A DNA stretch of 25,690 bases from Anaerolineaceae bacterium (GTDB lineage: Bacteria > Chloroflexota > Anaerolineae > Anaerolineales > Anaerolineaceae): NCBI GenBank assembly GCA_003446605.1, contig DMDF01000023.1, positions 1 to 25,690 on the forward strand, in the 5' to 3' direction. Positions 22,600-25,690 of this stretch are shown one piece after another. Below the pieces are notes generated by a model, which did not search any database, was not told where the DNA came from, and worked only from the letters and a program-made list of their open reading frames with translations. The translations under genes were made by a program, and so were the position numbers. How positions within the stretch are numbered: position 1 is the first letter of the stretch; the number at the start of each line of letters is the position of its first letter.

Positions 22600-23571
22600 T
22601 TATTCTTTCCTGGTTGAATCGCGAGAATTCCCATTAATGATGGTACGGATGGTGTAGGTAGGTTTATTCTGGGATTCGTGGTAGGTTCGAACCAGCAATT
22701 CAGCAATAAAACCCATCAAGACCGATTGGAATCCCATTATGACGCTGGTTACACTGATCAAGAACCATGGTGTGGCAGTAACAGATACCTGGAACCAGAC
22801 TCTGCGGATGAATAAATAGAGCAATACCAGCCCACCTGCTGCTATCAGGGAGATTCCCAAACCGCCAAACAGATAGATGGGTTTATTGGCGTAAGCGGTG
22901 AGGAATTTTACAGTGAAAAGGTCAAGGATGACTTTAAAAGTACGTTCCAATCCATATTTTGCCTTCCCAAATTTTCGCGGGTGGTGATGAACGCGTACTT
23001 CTGTGATCTTTGCTCCCACTGAATCAGCATAAACTGGGATGAAGCGGTGCATTTCGCCGTAAAGATGAAAACCTGATAAGACTTCTCTGCGATAAGCCTT
23101 GAGTGTGCAGCCATAATCATGCAGATGAACACCGGTAACATGAGAGATCAACCAGTTAGCTGCCTTCGATGGCAGAACGCGCGTCATAAATTTATCCTGG
23201 CGATTATAGCGCCAGCCACTGACCACATCGTAACCTTCGTCCAACTTTTCAAGCATCATAGGAATGTCTGCAGGGTCATTTTGCATATCTGCATCACACA
23301 GCACAACGATCTCTCCGCTGGAATGATCGATGCCTGCCGCAATGGCTGCGGTTTGACCAAAATTACGACGCAGAACGATCACGCTCACATGTTCAGGGTC
23401 TTTCTTGGCAATTATTCGCATTTCTTTAAGGCTTTCATCCGTACTGCCGTCATCCACCATCATCAATTCCCATTGTTTTTTCAAGGGGGTGATGGTGTTA
23501 ATAATCGCCTCATATACGAGATGTATATTTTCCTGTTCATTGTAAACTGGCACTACGATAGAAAGATCCAT
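22600..23571 (-). CDS. Glycosyltransferase family 2, polyprenyl-phosphate sugar transferase type (GtrB/ArnC-like)
   Basis: A 323-residue membrane-bound GT-A enzyme. SIVVPVYNEQENI (4-16) and VDDGS (39-43) bind the nucleotide; the metal-binding DxD is Asp93-Ala-Asp95 in CDADMQNDPADI. HDYGCTLKAYRREV is typical of the DPM1/GtrB/ArnC group, and two C-terminal transmembrane helices (about 228-250 and 263-285) complete the GtrB-like layout. Such enzymes make undecaprenyl-phosphate sugars that GT-C enzymes use outside the membrane, which fits the GT-C gene just upstream. The preferred start is the second ATG of ATGATG at 23571, six bases after AGGAG; the first ATG is only three bases from it. The stop of the upstream gene overlaps as TGATG. 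Confidence 0.92.
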   Translation of the reverse strand: MDLSIVVPVYNEQENIHLVYEAIINTITPLKKQWELMMVDDGSTDESLKEMRIIAKKDPEHVSVIVLRRNFGQTAAIAAGIDHSSGEIVVLCDADMQNDPADIPMMLEKLDEGYDVVSGWRYNRQDKFMTRVLPSKAANWLISHVTGVHLHDYGCTLKAYRREVLSGFHLYGEMHRFIPVYADSVGAKITEVRVHHHPRKFGKAKYGLERTFKVILDLFTVKFLTAYANKPIYLFGGLGISLIAAGGLVLLYLFIRRVWFQVSVTATPWFLISVTSVIMGFQSVLMGFIAELLVRTYHESQNKPTYTIRTIINGNSRDSTRKE

Positions 23572-25421
23572 CATTTTCTCCTGAAGATACGAAAATAATC
23601 GGCGGGATTGCACTCATTGATTGGAACAGTATGCGGTAATTCATCAAATTGTTCCGCATTTATCCATTTTACAACATCACCGGTAAAGGTGGAATTCTCA
23701 ACAATTGCGTAATCTGCATCTTCCAGCCAGGTAAGTGCAAGCTCTTCGTTCCAATACCCGTATCGATATAACTCATCACTGTTGCCGCCTATATAGTAGT
23801 TGAACATATGGTTCAGTTGAGGTGGGTAGATCTGAATGTCATCGATATAACTCAAGATGATTTGACCTGAGAGACTCCACAGCCATACCTTAGAATTTGG
23901 TTCGATTTGCGAGTCAAGGTATTCTCCAATAGATTCGTATGTATTGATGATGTTGCTTGAACAGCTTTTTAGAGTTCCACTGTATTGTTCTTCTGTCATT
24001 TGAAATGTTAGTGGACTGCCCAACAACGCAACAAATAAAAAACTGATAGAAAGAAAGGAAACTGGGTTTCTGTTAATTTTTCTCGTCAGAGCTGCAACCA
24101 CTACAATCAATAGACCTATGATGAAACCAAAGGCAGAAGGGATGATCATCTCAAGCTGGTCATAATTCAACCCGTATTTGTTAGCAAGCAAGGTCCATAG
24201 TTCAACGGAACCAGGTACTATCCTTAAATTCTTGATTCGCGGCACTGTCAATTCCATCAGGAAATGACCACTATCTTGATGAATGCTGAATCCGGCAGCG
24301 CTGCAAATCAGTAAGATGGAGATAATTCCAAGAATATTCCAGAAGGAGGGAAATGGCGCATCCATGCCTTCAAAAAGGATGAGGGAAAAAAGAATGGTAC
24401 CAATGATACCGAAAAACGTAAGGTAATTCGAAAAACAGAACACGCAGTAATCATTAAAAATTGCAGCCCACATATGAGCTAGGAAAAGTACAGAAAAAGT
24501 AATGAGAAGGAAAATAATTGCTTTGAAATTTTTTATTTTCGCTTTAGGTCTGGAGAAAATAAAGATATTGGTGAGAACGATTCCTAATATTTCTACATAG
24601 TGAGTGCGCAAACCTTGTGTGAATGCTAAAACTCGTTCGATAGTTTGAACTGAATATGTTGTAGCGGGTTGCTCTAAATTAGGCAGGAATACAAAGTTGC
24701 GAACAAGTGAGCTGATAGTACCAGGTATTACCTCAAAATAATTACGCACGATGCCTGGCCAATATATTGCAGTCATCACTGCAAATGTTGCTACGCCGCT
24801 TATCAAGCTAATGCGTCCTGCTTTTTTCCCTTCTTCCCAGTAAGTGTAAAGGATGACGAAGGGGATGATAGGCAACATGTTTTGTCTGACCTGTACGATG
24901 ATCACTGAAAGGAGTGTTCCAACGATGATCTGCCATAGGGGTTTGTCTTTTCCGAGGGTGAAAACCAGCATCCATGCTAATAATGCAGCCACCAGGCTTT
25001 GTGACACAAATTGTGCAAAGATCCAAGCGTAAAAAGGATTGAGCGCAATGGCAGATACCGCAAATGTTGTGATCCAATTGTTTTTAGTGAATTTTTTTAC
25101 AAGGAGCCCGATAGCGATGACGGTGAGCAATCCTAGCAGGATGGAAAAAATGCGACCTGAGCGTAACCCGGCACCAAATAATGATTGAAACCAACCAGGG
25201 ATGAGAAAGCTGAGCGGATTTTTATTGGTACGCAGTCCATAAGGTTCGAAAGGGCTATATGTTCCTTTAGCGAATAATAAACCTTTATAGAGATATAGAC
25301 TCTCATCCAATCGGGCGGGGAGAATATCCGCATATTGAAAGCTTCTCACCAGCATAAAGACAATCGATGCGATGGTGAGAAGCACCGGTAGAGTTCGATT
25401 TAAAAAAGAGTTCTTTCTCAT
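23571..25421 (-). CDS. GT-C membrane glycosyltransferase, ArnT/PMT-like
   Basis: A 616-residue polytopic membrane protein. The first extracytoplasmic loop holds the Asp39-Glu40 pair in LPARLDESLYLYKG, the typical position of the catalytic acidic motif in ArnT/PMT (GT39/GT83-like) enzymes, followed by RTNKNPLSFLIPGW. About eleven helices follow and the last ~120 residues form an extracytoplasmic domain. These enzymes transfer sugars from polyprenyl-phosphate carriers to proteins or lipids. The next gene encodes a GtrB/ArnC-like enzyme that could make the donor, so the two form a plausible donor-maker/transferase pair. An extended -10 promoter lies upstream (25445-25453). Ribosome-binding site is weak. 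Confidence 0.82.
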   Translation of the reverse strand: MRKNSFLNRTLPVLLTIASIVFMLVRSFQYADILPARLDESLYLYKGLLFAKGTYSPFEPYGLRTNKNPLSFLIPGWFQSLFGAGLRSGRIFSILLGLLTVIAIGLLVKKFTKNNWITTFAVSAIALNPFYAWIFAQFVSQSLVAALLAWMLVFTLGKDKPLWQIIVGTLLSVIIVQVRQNMLPIIPFVILYTYWEEGKKAGRISLISGVATFAVMTAIYWPGIVRNYFEVIPGTISSLVRNFVFLPNLEQPATTYSVQTIERVLAFTQGLRTHYVEILGIVLTNIFIFSRPKAKIKNFKAIIFLLITFSVLFLAHMWAAIFNDYCVFCFSNYLTFFGIIGTILFSLILFEGMDAPFPSFWNILGIISILLICSAAGFSIHQDSGHFLMELTVPRIKNLRIVPGSVELWTLLANKYGLNYDQLEMIIPSAFGFIIGLLIVVVAALTRKINRNPVSFLSISFLFVALLGSPLTFQMTEEQYSGTLKSCSSNIINTYESIGEYLDSQIEPNSKVWLWSLSGQIILSYIDDIQIYPPQLNHMFNYYIGGNSDELYRYGYWNEELALTWLEDADYAIVENSTFTGDVVKWINAEQFDELPHTVPINECNPADYFRIFRRK

Positions 25422-25444
25422 ATGAATCCGACTGACAGATAAAG

Positions 25445-25453
25445 ATTATAACA
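25445..25453 (-). promoter_or_regulatory. Extended -10 promoter of the GT-C/GT2/GT4 operon
   Basis: On the minus strand TGT-TATAAT: a perfect -10 with an upstream TG, the extended -10 form that can work without a good -35. Expected start near 25438, giving a leader of about 17 bases. It lies between the stop of the upstream gene (25463) and the GT-C start. Confidence 0.6.
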
Positions 25454-25462
25454 TTGACGGTT

Positions 25463-25690
25463 TCAGGTTTGATTTTTCGCTTTCTTGTGGTGATCGTAAA
25501 AAATGAATACTACCAGAAGTATCACAATTGTTGCGAATAAAACTACAACCATTTGAGTGAATGGTAAACGAGACCATAGTTTGTAATACCTGCTGAGATA
25601 CCAGTGGATGAAAAATAAACAGGAAACGGCAGTGATCACATAGGTCCGTTGTAACCATGGGTTCTTGTTTTCTTTGAAGTAGATAAATAC
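25463..25690 (-). CDS. 3' end of a membrane protein (partial, runs off the window)
   Basis: On the minus strand one frame is open without a stop from the window edge to TGA at 25463-25465, 75 residues, with the start outside the window. It reads VFIYFKENKNPWLQRTY, then a hydrophobic stretch with CLFFIHWYLSRYY, then a clear transmembrane helix (MVVVLFATIVILLVVFIFY) and a basic end (DHHKKAKNQT), which suggests a cytoplasmic C-terminus. The pattern and codon use look like a real integral membrane protein. It precedes the GT-C gene on the same strand and may belong to the same glycan locus. I cannot name the family from this piece. Confidence 0.7.
   Translation of the reverse strand, partial: VFIYFKENKNPWLQRTYVITAVSCLFFIHWYLSRYYKLWSRLPFTQMVVVLFATIVILLVVFIFYDHHKKAKNQT

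Noticed and set aside
25446..25658. A 70-codon open frame with an ATG on the minus strand
   Set aside because: It overlaps the start-less frame ending at 25463, which encodes a well-formed transmembrane helix; this one has no coherent pattern.

Overview
The window looks like a chromosomal segment of an anaerobic Chloroflexota bacterium, most likely class Anaerolineae. This is an inference from gene content: a large pyruvate:ferredoxin oxidoreductase paired with a dihydroorotate-dehydrogenase-like protein, Thr/Pro-rich lipoproteins and a membrane protein with 'TQTA'-type segments, and a zinc-ribbon protein with an 'APEWLRRVREL' segment. No 16S rRNA is present to confirm it.

Layout. 1-600: 3' end of a 23S rRNA gene and a complete 5S rRNA. 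837-2141: an SLC45-like sugar MFS transporter whose stop codon lies inside one terminal inverted repeat of a small decayed insertion sequence (2131-2316). 2328-3037: a perfect-consensus promoter, a structured leader, rpsU (S21) and infA (IF-1), closed by a strong terminator. 3036-7673 (minus): pyruvate:ferredoxin oxidoreductase followed by a DHOD-like flavoprotein lacking the usual catalytic Cys. 7792-10238 (minus): Nudix hydrolase, a lipoprotein and an SPFH/band-7 protein. 10332-12024 (minus): SelW-like Rdx protein, trpS and dtd, closely packed. 12090-15335: a phosphoglycosyl transferase (+), an orphan BMP-type lipoprotein (-), and a phosphoglucomutase/phosphomannomutase (+) with a second structured leader. 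15363-16262 (minus): a small membrane protein and a zinc-ribbon protein. 16402-25690: a glycan locus with a methyltransferase, a large polytopic membrane protein, a polysaccharide pyruvyl transferase, a flippase-like LPG-synthase-TM protein, GT4 and GT2 glycosyltransferases, a GT-C-type membrane glycosyltransferase, and the 3' end of another membrane protein running off the edge.

How the genes work together. The right half can supply sugar phosphates (phosphomutase), start a polyprenyl-linked glycan (PglC/WcaJ-like transferase), extend and decorate it (GT4, GT2, GT-C, pyruvyl transferase, methyltransferase) and perhaps help with membrane transport (LPG_synthase_TM protein). The left half is housekeeping: rRNA, translation initiation, pyruvate oxidation and tRNA charging/proofreading.

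Most notable signals: (1) the leaders of rpsU-infA and of the phosphomutase share a 'CGATGGA' box followed by a similarly built terminator-like hairpin (outer stem, unpaired G, CTG:CAG inner stem, U-tract), a candidate undescribed attenuation element; (2) elsewhere, intrinsic terminators sit directly against the ribosome-binding site of the next gene; (3) an insertion-sequence relic, reduced to its two ends and about 48 transposase codons, sits between the MFS gene and the rpsU promoter; (4) a tandem repeat is embedded between the -35 and -10 of a lipoprotein promoter. I saw no CRISPR array, tRNA gene, prophage or toxin-antitoxin module.
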